Below are positions 11,665 through 23,248 of a DNA stretch of 64,000 bases, one piece after another. Position 1 is the stretch's first letter. Every line of letters begins with the position of its first letter. The position numbers were made by a program, and so were the translations under genes. The DNA is from Dromiciops gliroides (Eukaryota; Chordata; Mammalia; Microbiotheria; Microbiotheriidae). The DNA is taken from NCBI RefSeq assembly GCF_019393635.1, contig NC_057861.1:58009532-58073531 (forward strand), written 5' to 3'. The notes under the pieces are model-generated. The model ran no database searches and was not told the DNA's origin. It saw only the letters and a program-made list of their open reading frames with translations.

Positions 11665-12340
11665 CTTTGCCCTCAAAGAGCACACAATCTAATGGGGGAA
11701 GCAAAGAAGCAAATAAATATGTAAAAACAAGCTATATACAGGATAAATAGGAAAAAATTAAGAGGGCATAGGGAAAGCTTTCCTAAAGAAGATGAGATTT
11801 TAGTTAGGACTTGAAGGAACCCAGGGAACCCAGTAGGCAGGGAGCAGGAGGAAGGAATGTGAAGAAGAGCAAGAAGGCCAGTGTTACTGGATTGAAGAAT
11901 ATGTGGGTGGTGGGGTTGTGGCGAGTAAGGTGTAAGAAGACTGGAAAGGCTGGAGGTAGGGGAGGGCCTAGATTATAAAAGACTCTGAAAATCAAGCAGA
12001 AGATTTTATATTTGATCCTGGAGGCAATAGGGAGCCACTGGAGTTTATTGAGTAGGGGTGGTGGTGGGGGTGTTAGTAGGTTGGACCTGTGTTTTAGGAA
12101 AATCACTTTGGCAGCTAAATGGAGGACACTGAGGTAAGGAGAGATTTGAGGCAGGACGACCAACAGGAGGCTGTTGCAAAAGTGCAAGGGTGAGGTGATG
12201 AAGGCCTGCACCAGGGTGGTGGAAGGATTAGAAGAGAGAAGGGAGATGTTGTAGAAGTGAAATTGACAGGTTTGGCAACAAGTTGGATACAGAGAGGGAA
12301 ACAGAGTGAGGAGTCAAGGATGTCATGGGTTGTGGGAGAC
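11665..12340 (-). repeat. L2 LINE antisense with ORF2 remnant
   Basis: The minus-strand frame 12211-11804 reads through NKLQWLPIASRIKYKIFCLI, the conserved C-terminal part of L2/CR1-clade ORF2. The sequence continues to GAGTCAAGGATGTCATGGG. Confidence 0.82.
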
Positions 12341-12588
12341 TTTTCCTGGGGGAAAAATGAGTCCAGACAATACCATTAACTTTTAGCACCTCTATTTTCC
12401 TTATCACCTCTTCTTTAACTTGGATATTTCTCCTTGAAAGCTCCACAGCAACACCCAGCCAATCATGGCTTTGTATTTGTATCCCCAGGGGCCTAGCATA
12501 GCTCATAGATCTTCTCCCCCAAATCTGGGCTGTGTCCAAACTGCTTAGTTTCTGTTGATGTCATTACTATCCTTCTAGTCATATTGTC

Positions 12589-12747
12589 GTGTGTGTGTGT
12601 GTGTGTGTGTGGGGGGGGCAATGAGGGTTAAGTGACTTGTCCAAGGTCACAGAGCTAGTAAGTGTCTAGTGTCTGAGGCCGGATTTGAATTCAGGCCCTC
12701 CTGAATCCAGGGCCAGTGCTTTATCCACTGCACCACCTAGCTGCCCC
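12589..12747 (-). mobile_element. WSINE1-type SINE with a dinucleotide tail
   Basis: Full-length body, but the tail is (GT)n plus a G run (12589-12616) rather than T-rich. Flanked by CTAGTCATATTGTC and CTAGTCACATGGTC. Confidence 0.86.
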
Positions 12748-13411
12748 CTAGTCACATGGTCTTAAAATTTCATCATCTTTGACTCTTCACCCCTCATTCA
12801 ATCTTGACATCCAGTCACTTGGCAAATCCTGTCAATTCTACCTCCATAACATCTTTCACCTCTATCCCCCCATTTCTTAGTCCTTTTGCTGCTAATTTAT
12901 TTCAGGTACCCACCACCTCTCCTATTCTAGCAGTCTTCCTAGTGGTCTAACATCAGTCTCTCTCCTCCCTAATCCATGCTACGCACAGATGCCAAATTAT
13001 GTATCATTATGGCCATGTCACTCACTCACAAAAGCCTTCAATAGTTCCTTCAAATTCCTTATCCTGGCACTTAAGGCCACAATCTAGTCCTGACTTACTT
13101 TTCCAGTCTTCTTCACTATACTTCCCTCTTTGTGTTCTGGCCAAACTAGACCACTGAATGTTCCTTCATCTCATTTTATTTTTCCCACCTCCTTTCCACC
13201 CACTCACCCACCTGGGTCCGTGTGCACACACACATACACACACAGAGACATACACACTCTCTCTCTACCTCCACATCTCTACTTGTTGAACTTCTCTTTC
13301 TTCAAAGGCTTAGCTCAGGCACCACCCCCTTTATAAGGGCCCTAACCTGTCCTGATTTTTCTCCACCTGAAATAAGATCTCTCCTCAAATTTTCCTTCTG
13401 TGCATGTTATT

Positions 13412-13705
13412 TTTTTAAAAATACATTTTATTATCTTTTATTTTTTATACTGCCTAAATTTCTCCCAATATCCATTTCCTGCCCCCTCACAGAGAGCCAT
13501 CCTATATAAATAATAATATTTTCTTTTGGTGGGGCAATAAGGGTTAACTGACTTGCCCAGGGTCACATCCACTGTGCCACCTAGCTGCCCCCAATAATAA
13601 TATTTTTTAAAGAAAAAGAGGAAGAGAAAAAAAAATCAATACATTGAGAAAAGTCTGAAGTTATATGCAATGTTGATGGCACACTTTCCCATTCAGATAT
13701 TCTTA
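13412..13705 (-). mobile_element. L1-type 3' end of another subfamily, inside L2
   Basis: A T-rich start at 13412, CCCTCACAGAGAGCCATCC, and an AAAGAGGAAGAGAAAA stretch followed by AATACATTGAGAAAAGTCTG. L2 sequence is present on both sides. The subfamily is not named with confidence. Confidence 0.5.
13523..13592 (-). mobile_element. WSINE1-type SINE, internally deleted
   Basis: Head and 3' end only, about 70 bp, with the middle missing. A perfect 14-bp duplication, AATAATAATATTTT, flanks it, so the deletion arose in or after a genuine insertion. Confidence 0.85.
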
Positions 13706-13941
13706 GAGCACTCTCAGTGGAATTATTCCTTGTCCCTATTACAATTCACCTTCAATTATACTTATTTCTGTACATTCTGTACCCTACCATGTCATGTTTA
13801 TCTCTTTATCCTCAGCACCTAGCATAGGGCACTGTGCATAAAAAAAGCTTGATAACTGTTTGATGAATCGAATATAGCTAACATTTTTTAACTTTAAAGA
13901 GGGAGGTAGAAGTAGGAGAGAAGCTAGCTAAATATTATAGC

Positions 13942-14312
13942 AGGGCTTCTTAACCTGGGAACCATAAACTTGGTGTTTGTTTTACTTTTTTTTTTTTTTT
14001 TGCGGGGCAATGAGGGTTAAGTGACTTGCCCAGGGTCACACAGCTAGTAAGTGTCAAGTGTCTGAGGGCAAATTTGAATTCAGGTCCTCCTGACTCCAGG
14101 GCCGGTGCTTTATCCACTGCGCTACCTAGTTGCCCCCCAAAAGCTGGTTTTTAAAAAATATTTTGACAATTGTATTTCAATATAATTGGTGTCCTTTGTA
14201 AGCCTATGTATTTTATTCATTTAAACATATTACTCTGAGAAAGGGTCCAGGGGTTCACCTTATTGCCTACCACAGGGGTCTATAATACAAAAAAACCGTT
14301 AACAATCTCTGT
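13942..14312. mobile_element. hAT-like MITE, split by a SINE
   Basis: Ends related to CAGGGGTTCTTAACCTGGG and its reverse, with an AAAATAAAATACAT-type AT-rich interior. A marsupial non-autonomous DNA element, family not named. Confidence 0.5.
13986..14136 (-). mobile_element. WSINE1-type SINE in a hAT-like element
   Basis: Full-length with a long T tail; it splits the CAGGG..TTCTTAACCTGGG element at 13942-14312. Confidence 0.86.
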
Positions 14313-14314
14313 TA

Positions 14315-15900
14315 TAGAGACTATAGAGAGTTTCCTATCTAGTCACTAGGGTTGATAGTAATATCTCATGGTAAAAAAAACACCCATCTATTAAATTGTG
14401 TTTTTGAAGGTTAACATCTCCAAAAATACACACGTATCCAATAAAATTATGAACTGATTGTGCTGTCTAAACAGTTATCACAAAACTAGTTAAAATATTA
14501 ATCACAGCAATGTTTTGAACAAACAGTTTTTGTTTGTACCACATAGTCTAAAGAACAGATTGCTGAAATATAAATTGTATTAGTTTCATATTTCCTATAT
14601 GGCAGAAGATGGAGTCAATAATTTCATTCTTATGCATCCCTGCCTAGCACCCAGGGACAGCAAACAGTTAACTTGTTCAAACCTGGCATGATCAGCTGAT
14701 TGAACCAAGCTTTCCACAGTGACCCCTTCCTGTTTTTTGCTGAAAATTGCACAGTTAAACTGCAACAAGCTCTGTGAGATCCAGCATCAAGCAAACCTCA
14801 AAATAAGTCAACTTCTCCTTTCAAGGAACAGAAAACAAGTTTAAAAAACAAAACAAACCCAAACCTTTCTTGTTTTACATCTTTTCAGTCTTCAAGAGAA
14901 TCCTTTAAACAAATCAACAAATGCTCCAAAACTTATGACTATTTTGTTGGCAAGTTAAAAATTAACATTTTTGAGGCCTGCTATTGAAAGGCAATAAATA
15001 CTCACTGGCTTTGGTGGATTCCACAGCAGGGTTTTAAAATAATGAAACTTAAAAATAATAATAATAATTAAAAAAACCACAAGCTGGCCAGAACTAATAC
15101 CTGCAGATGAGTGCTGTCCTTCCAAGCAGTTACCTTGGGAGGCTATCCACTTATTTCAGCAATGATGCCCTAACTAAAAACATGTTTGGAATTGCCTTCT
15201 AAGCATGTTTACAAAGCAAATAAGAAACTCCATGTCATCATTACACCTAATGTGAAACTAAAAGTGGCACAATACAAATAACCCAATTTTGTTTGGAAAG
15301 CTGCTTCCAAAAATCAAACCTGTCCCCAAAGATGAAATTTGTTTTTTTACCACCATGGGCATTGAAAAGACTGTATTGCAGGCTCTAAAAGTGATTCCAA
15401 AAGAAGAAACAACAAAGATTTTGAGCAATGGCAACATCATTGTCTATAGTCTATAGTCTTCAAGATGACTATTTTGATGGGCACAACACTCATTTCGACA
15501 TGTAAGTATAGGTATATTAAAAAAAGTCACAAAATGTTGCACCTTAAACACCACAGAAGCAATGTTGTAGCTAAATTTCTAAAAAACTAGTCGAGACTTT
15601 TCTAGTCAAAGCTATGTGGGCTGTGAAAATCTGTATCTAAAATAGTCATGAGCTATCTATATCACTTCTATTCAATTCCATTTACTCAACATTCTGTCTC
15701 ATTCTGTTTGCATAGCGTGCCTGTAAGATGGAATAATTTTTAAATAAAGAATGGTTGTTTTACCTGGGAAAGATTATTAACTTGTCATAAAGAGTCCATT
15801 TAAATTGTGTACCTCAAATATGTAGTATATAGGAAATCCTCACTAGAAAATGGCACAGATTAACACTTACATTGGTTGTGTAGAAAAATAAAAAAAGAAA
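14315..15900. other. Non-repetitive intronic block
   Basis: No repeat family recognised. AT-rich, with short open runs near 15280-15440 (FGKLLPKIKPVPKDEI on the plus strand) that may be an old coding relic but match nothing I can name. Confidence 0.4.
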
Positions 15901-15904
15901 AACA

Positions 15905-16130
15905 TTAAGGATTGTTGTTGATCTATCATATCTGACTCTTTGTGACCCCACTGGGGGTTTTCTTGGCAAAGATACTAGAATGGTTTGCTATTTCCTTCTC
16001 CAGCTCATTTTACAGATAAGAAACTGAGGCAAACAGGGTGAAGTGACTTGCCCGGGGTCATACAGCTAATAAGTGTCTGAAGTCAGATTTGAATTCATCT
16101 ATCTGATTCCAGGCCACCTAGCTACCCTCT
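15905..16130 (+). repeat. Marsupial CORE-SINE (same type as 8.45 kb)
   Basis: CTGACTCTTTGTGACCCCAC, CTTGGCAAAGATACTAGAAT and GTGACTTGCCCGGGGTCATA. It lies 180 bp from the MYO9B exon 2 donor. Confidence 0.78.
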
Positions 16131-16307
16131 CTAAGGATTAATCCAGTGCTATGAATAAAAAAAAAGTGCTTAAAATAAATTTTTTTAAACAAGAATTACA
16201 AATGTGTCATAACCCTGAAAGACCAAAAGGTATGAAAGTTTGAAATCCAAAGTACAAGACATACAGAAAAATCACAGGCTTAAAAGGAAAAAGAAAAAAC
16301 ACTGTAC

Positions 16308-17144
16308 CTCTAATACAGGGCCAGCACCCAGAATTGTCCTCTCTACTCCACTGGCGTACCCTTTCTGACTCAATGCAGTCAGACAGTGAATTAAGAAGTT
16401 TGTACTTTGTGTTTTCCCAGACCCACTTTCACCAGAAATAACTATGCATTGGTTGATCTGTTTCTTGAGCATGGTGTAGTAGGCCACGTCTGCAATAGCA
16501 AAGATATGGGGCTCCAGCTTTCCAAGCTGCTGATTCTCATACATCTTGACATATTTAGGGTTGTAAATGGGGAGGAATTTAAAGGGGTTAATCGCAACAA
16601 GGATGCTCCCTGCATAAGTATATATTTTCTGTTGTAAAAAACGACGCTTCAAATTCTTCAAAAGATTTGTCTCTGTTAAATTAGGAAGATTACAAAGATC
16701 ATCAAAGTCTTCCTGTTGCCAAGGAAGAAAGCCCCTTTCAACCAAACTTCGAGCTTCCTTTGCTTTAGAGATCAGCTGCATGTGAACATATTTTATGGTC
16801 CCGTCTGTGTTTCTCTCTTGCAAAAGAAAATAATACCCATCCTTTTGAGGATGCTCATCTTGGGCCCTCCGAGGCCAGAGTAATACTCGGTGCACAGGTG
16901 AATCGTTTGCGTCTAGTACCCATTCTTCACCTCCTGTTTCTTTTACTTCCACAAGAACATAACACTTGGTGACATCTAAGTTCAAGTTTGTTATCACATC
17001 CTTGATGACATCTGATGTGGTAGTATCTTTAGTGGCTGTTACTCTGCAGAAAGCCGCACTTTCTGTACTCAGCTGAGGGTAAATGTGAAGGTGGTAGGCT
17101 GCCTTCTCTTGGCAAACGGCACTGCCAGCATCTTTTAAACTCAT
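16308..17144 (-). CDS. MYO9B: MYO9B exon 2, first coding exon (unconventional myosin IXb N-terminus)
   Basis: Encodes the first 279 residues of myosin IXb, an actin motor that also carries a RhoGAP domain and inactivates RhoA in leukocytes and epithelia. The translation starts [10 protein letters not shown]. Residues about 15-115 form the Ras-associating-like N-terminal extension. The motor core begins near residue 145, with the conserved [20 protein letters not shown] block at 186-205 and the P-loop GESGSGKT at 238-245. The exon ends after ILGAGPVLE at a phase-0 GTACAG donor; reading on through the intron gives a phenylalanine-rich tail that is not part of the protein. The ATG at 17144 has A at -3 and matches the known MYO9B start. 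Close similarity to MYO9B (the [10 protein letters not shown] and [13 protein letters not shown] blocks), rather than MYO9A, is recognised from family knowledge. The remaining exons lie left of the window. No stop or frameshift is seen. Confidence 0.97.
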
Positions 17145-17201
17145 TCTGCCAAAAGCCGGACTTCGGCATGCCTCCGTGGCTGGGTGTACAATGTTGTGGA
17201 T
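17145..17201 (-). other. MYO9B: MYO9B exon 2, 5'UTR part
   Basis: Fifty-seven bases between the exon 2 splice acceptor (minus-strand TCTTTTTAG, just right of 17201) and the start codon at 17144. The polypyrimidine tract and AG are clear, so exon 2 is inferred to span 16308-17201. Confidence 0.8.
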
Positions 17202-17849
17202 CTAAAAAGATTTCAAAAGTTACAACTTAACAAGAGCAGGATGTATACATAGCACAGCAAGTTTTGACTTATTCAAACCCCCAAATTGCTAAAATTAACA
17301 ATCTGAGTTCACTCCAAACTATTTTAAAAACAAAGCATTGGGCATAAGACCAAAGACAACAAATCTCTCAAGGGACAGTCTCAGTTGCTAAAAGAGGATG
17401 GCGTCCTCAACTAATGACACATCACATTCACCATGCAGACTTAAATCTGAACCTTCATTCATAATGAGACAAATGGAGGAACCAAACTAGGCCTCAAGTC
17501 ATGGGTCTAGGATGCTTCTCCATGTTAAATGGAGGTGTCTCCTCACCTAAGAAATGACAGAAAATGTTCTTTTCACACAAATTTGCTCTCATTTTACAAG
17601 CTTTCCTTTCCCATTTCTTCTTTTGGCACTCATCGAGACCTGACTCGTTCCTCATGACAGTGCTTCCCTGGCCACCCTTGCCAAAACCAGCTGCCTCCCA
17701 CCCCACCCAACCCACTGTGCTCGAATACGCCGTAGTTGGAATACTCCCCACTGCCATTTCCAGGTTCCCCCTCTTTTACCAGCACTCGGCAACTGCTTTT
17801 TCTTTAAGATTCATTCAATCCATATTTATCACCCTATCCAAATTCTGAC

Positions 17850-18600
17850 AGGCAGTATCTAACAACCCCCAACCCTCCCATGACATTCCTTCCTTCCTCA
17901 AAGAATTTAGTGCCTGGGGCCTCTCTATTTCGCTGTCTCTCTCCTTCTCCCTCCTTCCCAATTTTTGTCCTGATACCAGACAACTGCAACATACTCTCTC
18001 TTAAACATTCGCACCTCCTACTTCCTCATAGATCCTCACTTCCTAGTTTACTCATTTTCGAGGACATATCCCTCTACCTCGCTTCAAATATGGTCAAACT
18101 CTTTATTTTACTACAATTCTCAACTACTTCCATGAACTTTGAAATTCTTTTGTTTTACTTATTCCACCATTCCCTCTGCCTTATGACTCCAACCCTGTTA
18201 TTTGATCTCTACGTGACCTATAATCCCTCCACCTCTCAGTTTTCCCAGGTATTGACCCCATGCACTGCCTACATTCCTCTCCCTTCCCCATAGCCTTGGA
18301 TAATTCCTCCTATCTGCTGCCTTTTGCTCCGGAATCACGTGCTGAATGAAGCTAGGGTAAATTAAGAAACCATGGTAAGTCCATCACAATTTATATAATC
18401 TCAATTGGGTCCTCACTGTGGCAAGGCAATCTTCTTACATCTCCCTAACTTCACTATCCCACTTACCAGCACCTTTCCAAACCTTCTGATTACTCCCACA
18501 CTTTGAGTTAGAGCCTTGCCCCATATTTCACTGAAAAAATTGAAGCCATTCGCCAAGAGATCCTTTTCCCCTCCTTTTTTTCCTTCCACTTCATTCATAT
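17850..18600 (+). repeat. Old LINE-type repeat, family not assigned
   Basis: Pyrimidine-rich sequence with coding-like runs in more than one frame (for example TGGGTCCTCACTGTGGCAAGG). Its part 17983-18258 is nearly identical to 24822-25095. Confidence 0.45.
17983..18258 (+). repeat. Local duplication, copy A
   Basis: About 275 bp, shared with 24822-25095 at roughly 95% identity by eye. It starts at ACTGCAACATACTCTCTC and ends at TTTTCCCAGGTATTGA. Confidence 0.85.
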
Positions 18601-19112
18601 GCCTTCCATTACTATCTCCTTTACATGGTTTCTAAAGTATCCTCAAAGTGCAAGTGTGAGCATGCAGCTCTTCCTAGTAGTCAATAAACTCCAGTGGCTT
18701 CCTATAACCTTTAGGTTGAAACATAAAATCCTTTATTTGGCTTTTACACCCGCATAACCTGGTTCCTTCTTATCATTCCCATAGCCTTCCACCTTACCCT
18801 CCACATACTCTACCATCCAGCAATACTGGCCTTCTTGTTGCTCCTTGCACAAGAACTCTCCCTTCCCATCTCTGCCTCCTTTAGCTCTCAGCTAAGTCTC
18901 ACCTTTCACAAAAAACATTTTCTGGTCCTCCATAATCTTGGTGTTTTTTCTCTGAGATTATCTCCAACATTATGTATACAACTCTTTTTCATACATAGTT
19001 GTTTGCATATTATCTCCCCAATCAGACTATGAGCTCCCTGAGGGGAAGGACTATTTTTTGCTTTTAATTCTATCTCCAGTCCTTAGCACAGTGCCAGGTA
19101 CATAGTAAGCAC
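18600..19112 (+). repeat. L2 LINE 3' part
   Basis: AATAAACTCCAGTGGCTTCC, ACCATCCAGCAATACTGGCC, AGACTATGAGCTCCCTGAGG and CACAGTGCCAGGTACATAGT, in L2 consensus order. Confidence 0.82.
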
Positions 19113-19114
19113 AG

Positions 19115-19355
19115 AGAACTAGGCAGTGCACTGGAGAGAGTACTGCATCTAGAGTCAGGAAGACCTGAGTTCAAATTCAGCTTCAGACGTTTAGTAGCTG
19201 TGACCTGGGCAAAAAACTCAACTTCTCAGTCTCAAGTTTCCTCATCTATAAAATAGGGATAATAATAACACCACCTCAGAGGATTGTTGTGACAATAAAA
19301 TGTTATTTGTAAAGCACTATGTAAATGGTAGCTATTATTATCATAAATACATTAA
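19115..19355 (+). repeat. MIR/Ther1-class SINE
   Basis: GAGTCAGGAAGACCTGAGTT, GTTTCCTCATCTATAAAATA and AAAGCACTATGTAAATGGTA. Confidence 0.7.
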
Positions 19356-19359
19356 TGAA

Positions 19360-20810
19360 GCCTGTTGACTGACTCAGGGAACAGAAAACTGTTTTCTAAA
19401 TAGTGCTAGTGAACTATAAAGCACTGTAAAAGCCCACTGTAAAAATGTGAGCTGTTATTTTTATTAGCAGGGTAATTCTCCTAGAATAGAGCATAGGCTC
19501 TATGCTTACAAGTCATTAAACAACATGATCTCAGAAGAAGCAGAATTACAGGTAACATGAAGGGCAAGTGGAAAGATGCATGGTTGGTGAAAGTAGGTAT
19601 ATACTGCCAACAGTGACATACATTCAAGAAGGGGGAGAGAGTAACTAAGGCACATAAAACTGGAAAAGAAGTACACAGAATGAAACACAACATATACATG
19701 ACCCAAGGGCAACACTGGTAACCTAGAGATATTAAAAGCCTGGGATGAAGGCCTCTGGCACGCTTGGTGGGGGATATCGATGAATGATAAATCTAAGAAT
19801 AAAGATGAGAATCAAGACAGGATGAGAAGACATGGAAGGCTTGTGAGTCCCCATGCTGGAAGTTGTACCCGCAATGACACTACTGATCCATGAAAGTATC
19901 AAGATATACTAAGAAAATAAAAATGTTTTCCTCAAAATAAAAAGCACTTAATCCACAATAACTTTATGAGCCTGGTATGGCAAATATTATCTGCATTCTA
20001 TAGATGACAAAATTGAAGCTTGGAGAGGTTATATGATTTGCTCACAGTCCAAAACTAACACATTTAAGACCTGGGATTTAAACCTTAGGTCTCAAAGCTT
20101 TATGGTCTTTCCACCAGACCCCTGAGGCAACTGGGGTTAAGTGACTTGCCCAGGGTCACATAGCTAGTAAGTGTTAAGTGTCTGAGGCAGGATTTGAACT
20201 CAGGTACTCCTGACTCCAGGGCCAGTGCTCTATCCACTGCGCCACCTAGCTGCCCCCCCATGGGTACTGTTTTAACAGTCACACTGAGATCTACCACTAT
20301 TATATGCCATCTGTGGGAAAGACACAATCCATAATAAAATATGCTGGTTAATACAGTTACAATATGTAATATAGATGATAAATTTTACAAAGAACTCACA
20401 TGACAAAATGCACTAAAACAACACTAAATATATCTAAATCTGATGACTCAGAAGGCACTTTAAGATGCTGCAGTGCCTCAGGGTCACCATTAGGAACCTC
20501 AATTATCACTGTGTTGGCACAGCTTAAAATCCTCATTTAACAGAGATTTCCTGTTAATACAACGTTGGCTACAGAGACCTACCCAGAGGGCCAAACTAAG
20601 CTTGCTGAAATTGAATTCCTTCTATTTCTTATACTTAGGTTTACAAGATGATCTATATTCCAACTCCAAAGCTAGGCACAGTGTTTACCAACACTAAAAG
20701 CTATTTTGCAGAAAATCACCTATATTGAGCTGTGCAAATGAAGAGGTTCTTTATCCCTGTGTCTCTTCTCCCCTTCCAAGTACTTACTTCAATAGAATTT
20801 AATTCCTGAC
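19360..20810. other. Intronic stretch, mostly unique apart from one SINE
   Basis: Holds the SINE at 20121-20258 and a MIR scrap at about 19980-20100. An AP-1/NF-E2-like GATGACTCAGAAGGC lies near 20440. No gene seen. Confidence 0.4.
20121..20258 (-). mobile_element. WSINE1-type SINE without a tail
   Basis: The body starts abruptly at GAGGCAACTGGGG with no T-rich tail. Confidence 0.82.
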
Positions 20811-20814
20811 ACAA

Positions 20815-21070
20815 CTCTACAGGTAAGTAATAAAGCAAGGCCATTTAATCAACAAAAATGTGCTGTTACTCTGAATAAGGCACCATGTCAGGCTTTGTGT
20901 GTAGGGAGAGTAAGGGGGAAAATACAAAAATGCTAAAACATAGGCCTTGACCTTAGGGAGTTTGCAATTTGGCATAGGAGTTGACACAATCACAAAGAGC
21001 TTTAACGCAAGGCTGAATGAAAGCGCCTGAGGAGAAGTAGAAAATGACAGAAGGAAAGAGAAATGATTTC
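20815..21070 (-). repeat. L2 LINE antisense fragment
   Basis: CCATTTAATCAACAAAAATG (reversed L2 end), CCTTGACCTTAGGGAGTTTG and a diverged remainder. Confidence 0.5.
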
Positions 21071-21689
21071 TGGCTTTAAGAAGATTCTTCAAGTATCAGT
21101 GTGCAAGAAGAGCTAGGAGGATACACCACGTTATGTGGGATCACAGGGCTATAAGGGACCCTCACTTTAGCAGCAACAACTGCAAACACTTATCTCGTGC
21201 TCACTAGTTTCCAGGCTTTGTGCTGGGCACTTTACAATTATCATTCCATTTGATCTTCACAACAAGCTTGGGAGGCAGGTGCTATTTTTATCACCATTTT
21301 ATAGATGATTCCCCTGTAATCTCTTCATCTTGCAAGCCCACTTCAGCCTTAGGACTCACACCTTCCCAGGCCCAGAACCTCTACTGAAGGAGGGCCCCCC
21401 AAGCTGCACTCCTCTGGGCTTCTCCACCACACTCCTCGCCCCTTCTCAACTGCCTTTTTGCATATGCTGTCTTCCCTCATTAGACTTCCTGAGGGCAAGG
21501 ACTTGGTATAGACTGAGGTTCTCTGACTCCAAATTCAGTGCTTTTTCTACCGTGCCACACTCAAAATTTCAAAGAAATAAAAATTTAAAACGATTTATCT
21601 GCTGAGTATAGGCACATTGCCAACGATGACATGTGTTACATGTGGCATAAAATATCATCAGGTCATCTATAACTGAAAAGGAAGTAGGC

Positions 21690-21960
21690 CGGTTTCGAGG
21701 CATCTATATGCCATGATGCAGCGGGTAACAGCACTTCATTTAGAGCCATGAGGATCCGAGTTCAAATCCAGCCTGTTGCTTGCAAGAGCTGTGTAAACAC
21801 TTAAATTTCTGTCAACCTCAGTTTTCTCACCTATAAAATGGATACAATAATAGCCCCTTCCTCCTAAGGTTCTTGTGAGGATCCAATGAGGTTACATATG
21901 TACAGGGCTTTGCAAACCTTCAAGTGCTATATAAATGCTATTATTACTGAAGCATAATAC
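21690..21960 (+). repeat. MIR/Ther1-class SINE
   Basis: GATCCGAGTTCAAATCCAGC, CTCAGTTTTCTCACCTATAA and GGGCTTTGCAAACCTTCAAG. Confidence 0.7.
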
Positions 21961-22863
21961 ATAGAAAGCCTGAATATTCCATTGGCATTCCCAAAAGACA
22001 GACCAGTTGTAGGCAGAAGACCTCCTCCAGGGTTGGTTTGTTTGTTTTTGCTAGATTCTAGATGGACGACTTATGGAAGGACATTGACAAGAACCCGTAA
22101 GAGGAGGTAAGAATGGGTTGTGATCTAAACTGGTGGAGGAAGTCCCCATATCAACTGATCCATGACTCTAGTAATGAAGCATTAACTCTATTCCAACATC
22201 ATACTTCTAAGTCTATCCAGTCATGCCAAGACACATTCTAATTTATTCATTTGGGAGAGCTGACCTTTAAAAATGTACTTAAATAGGAACCTCTATAAAG
22301 CACAATAATCAGAGTCTCATCTCACCGGATACATCACATAACTGGGTTGTGGTAAACAGCCTATTTCTTCATTTCCAGGTTGACAAACGAACCAGCATAA
22401 AGCATCTCTCCCCTCCAAACTATGAATTTCAACATATTTAAAAAACAGTATGGTTAAATGTTTTGCCTTCATTTTAACTATCTCCTTTAGTAGGTCCCAA
22501 GCAATATACATTTGATGAGGAATTTTATTTTATTATAAAATATTTAACAGCTATTTACTGGGTACTTATAATGTCCCAAAGCAGAAAATTATTTTTCTAA
22601 ATTCCCCTGAGGGTTAAGGGAAAGATACCAAAGAAGTAAAAGACAGCTGGAAAAGAAAGGACACTCTTGGTTCCTCTTCTCAGAGAGCTTACAATTTACT
22701 TGGGGGAGTTTTGAGGACAACTAACAAGCAAATACAAAATCCTTCTTGTTTAGTAGAGAACCAGCTGCACTGGAGTTATGCTATTATCTCTCACTGTCAG
22801 GTAGGAGGTAAAGATTAGGACTAAATAAATATGACTTGCTGACCCTTTTTCCTTCTTTCTTTC

Positions 22864-23010
22864 TTTTTTTTTTTTTTTAGGCAATGGGGGTTAAGTGACT
22901 TGCCCAGGGTCACACAGCTAGTAAGTGTCAAGTGTCTGAGGCCGGATTTGAACTCAGGTACTCCTGAATCCAAGGCCAGTGCTTTAACCACTGCGCCATC
23001 TAGCTGCCCC
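22864..23010 (-). mobile_element. WSINE1-type SINE
   Basis: Full-length, flanked by TTTTTCCTTCTTTCTT. Confidence 0.86.
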
Positions 23011-23065
23011 CTTTTTTCCTTCTTTCTTAAGCAAGGCTCATCACAAGTTAATAAGCAATTTGAGG

Positions 23066-23248
23066 GGGCAGCTAGGTAGCACAGTGGATAAAGCACCGGC
23101 CCCAGATTCTGGAGGACCTGAGTTCAAATCCAGTCTCAGACACTTGATACTTACTAGCTGTGTGACCCTGGGCAAGTCACTTAACCCTCATTGCCCTGCC
23201 AAAAAGACCCCAAACCAAAAAAAAAAAAAAAAAAAACCCCACAACAAA
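23066..23248 (+). mobile_element. WSINE1-type SINE
   Basis: Full-length, A-rich tail with a CCCCACAAC stretch. AAGCAATTTGA flanks both ends. It lies 55 bp from the previous copy in opposite orientation, giving an inverted pair. Confidence 0.87.

Larger units (their letters stand above)
12770..13860 (+). repeat. L2 LINE, interrupted
   Basis: Runs from CTTGACATCCAGTCACTTGG through CTCTCCTCCCTAATCCATGC. It is interrupted by an L1-type insertion with a nested truncated SINE (13412-13705) and ends with the usual TCCTCAGCACCTAGCATAGG signature. Confidence 0.72.
1..16307 (-). other. MYO9B: MYO9B intron 2 (partial)
   Basis: Follows the GTACAG donor of exon 2 on the minus strand and runs off the left edge of the window without a recognisable MYO9B exon. 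The next expected coding segment (the motor sequence after VLE) was not found. It is largely old LINE and SINE sequence. Confidence 0.8.

Noticed and set aside
11804..12211. 135-codon minus-strand frame as a gene
   Set aside because: It is the ORF2 C-terminal remnant of an L2 element.
16272..16307. C-terminal extension of the MYO9B exon ([11 protein letters not shown])
   Set aside because: Intron read-through after a GTACAG donor; the expected next residues are AFGN from exon 3.
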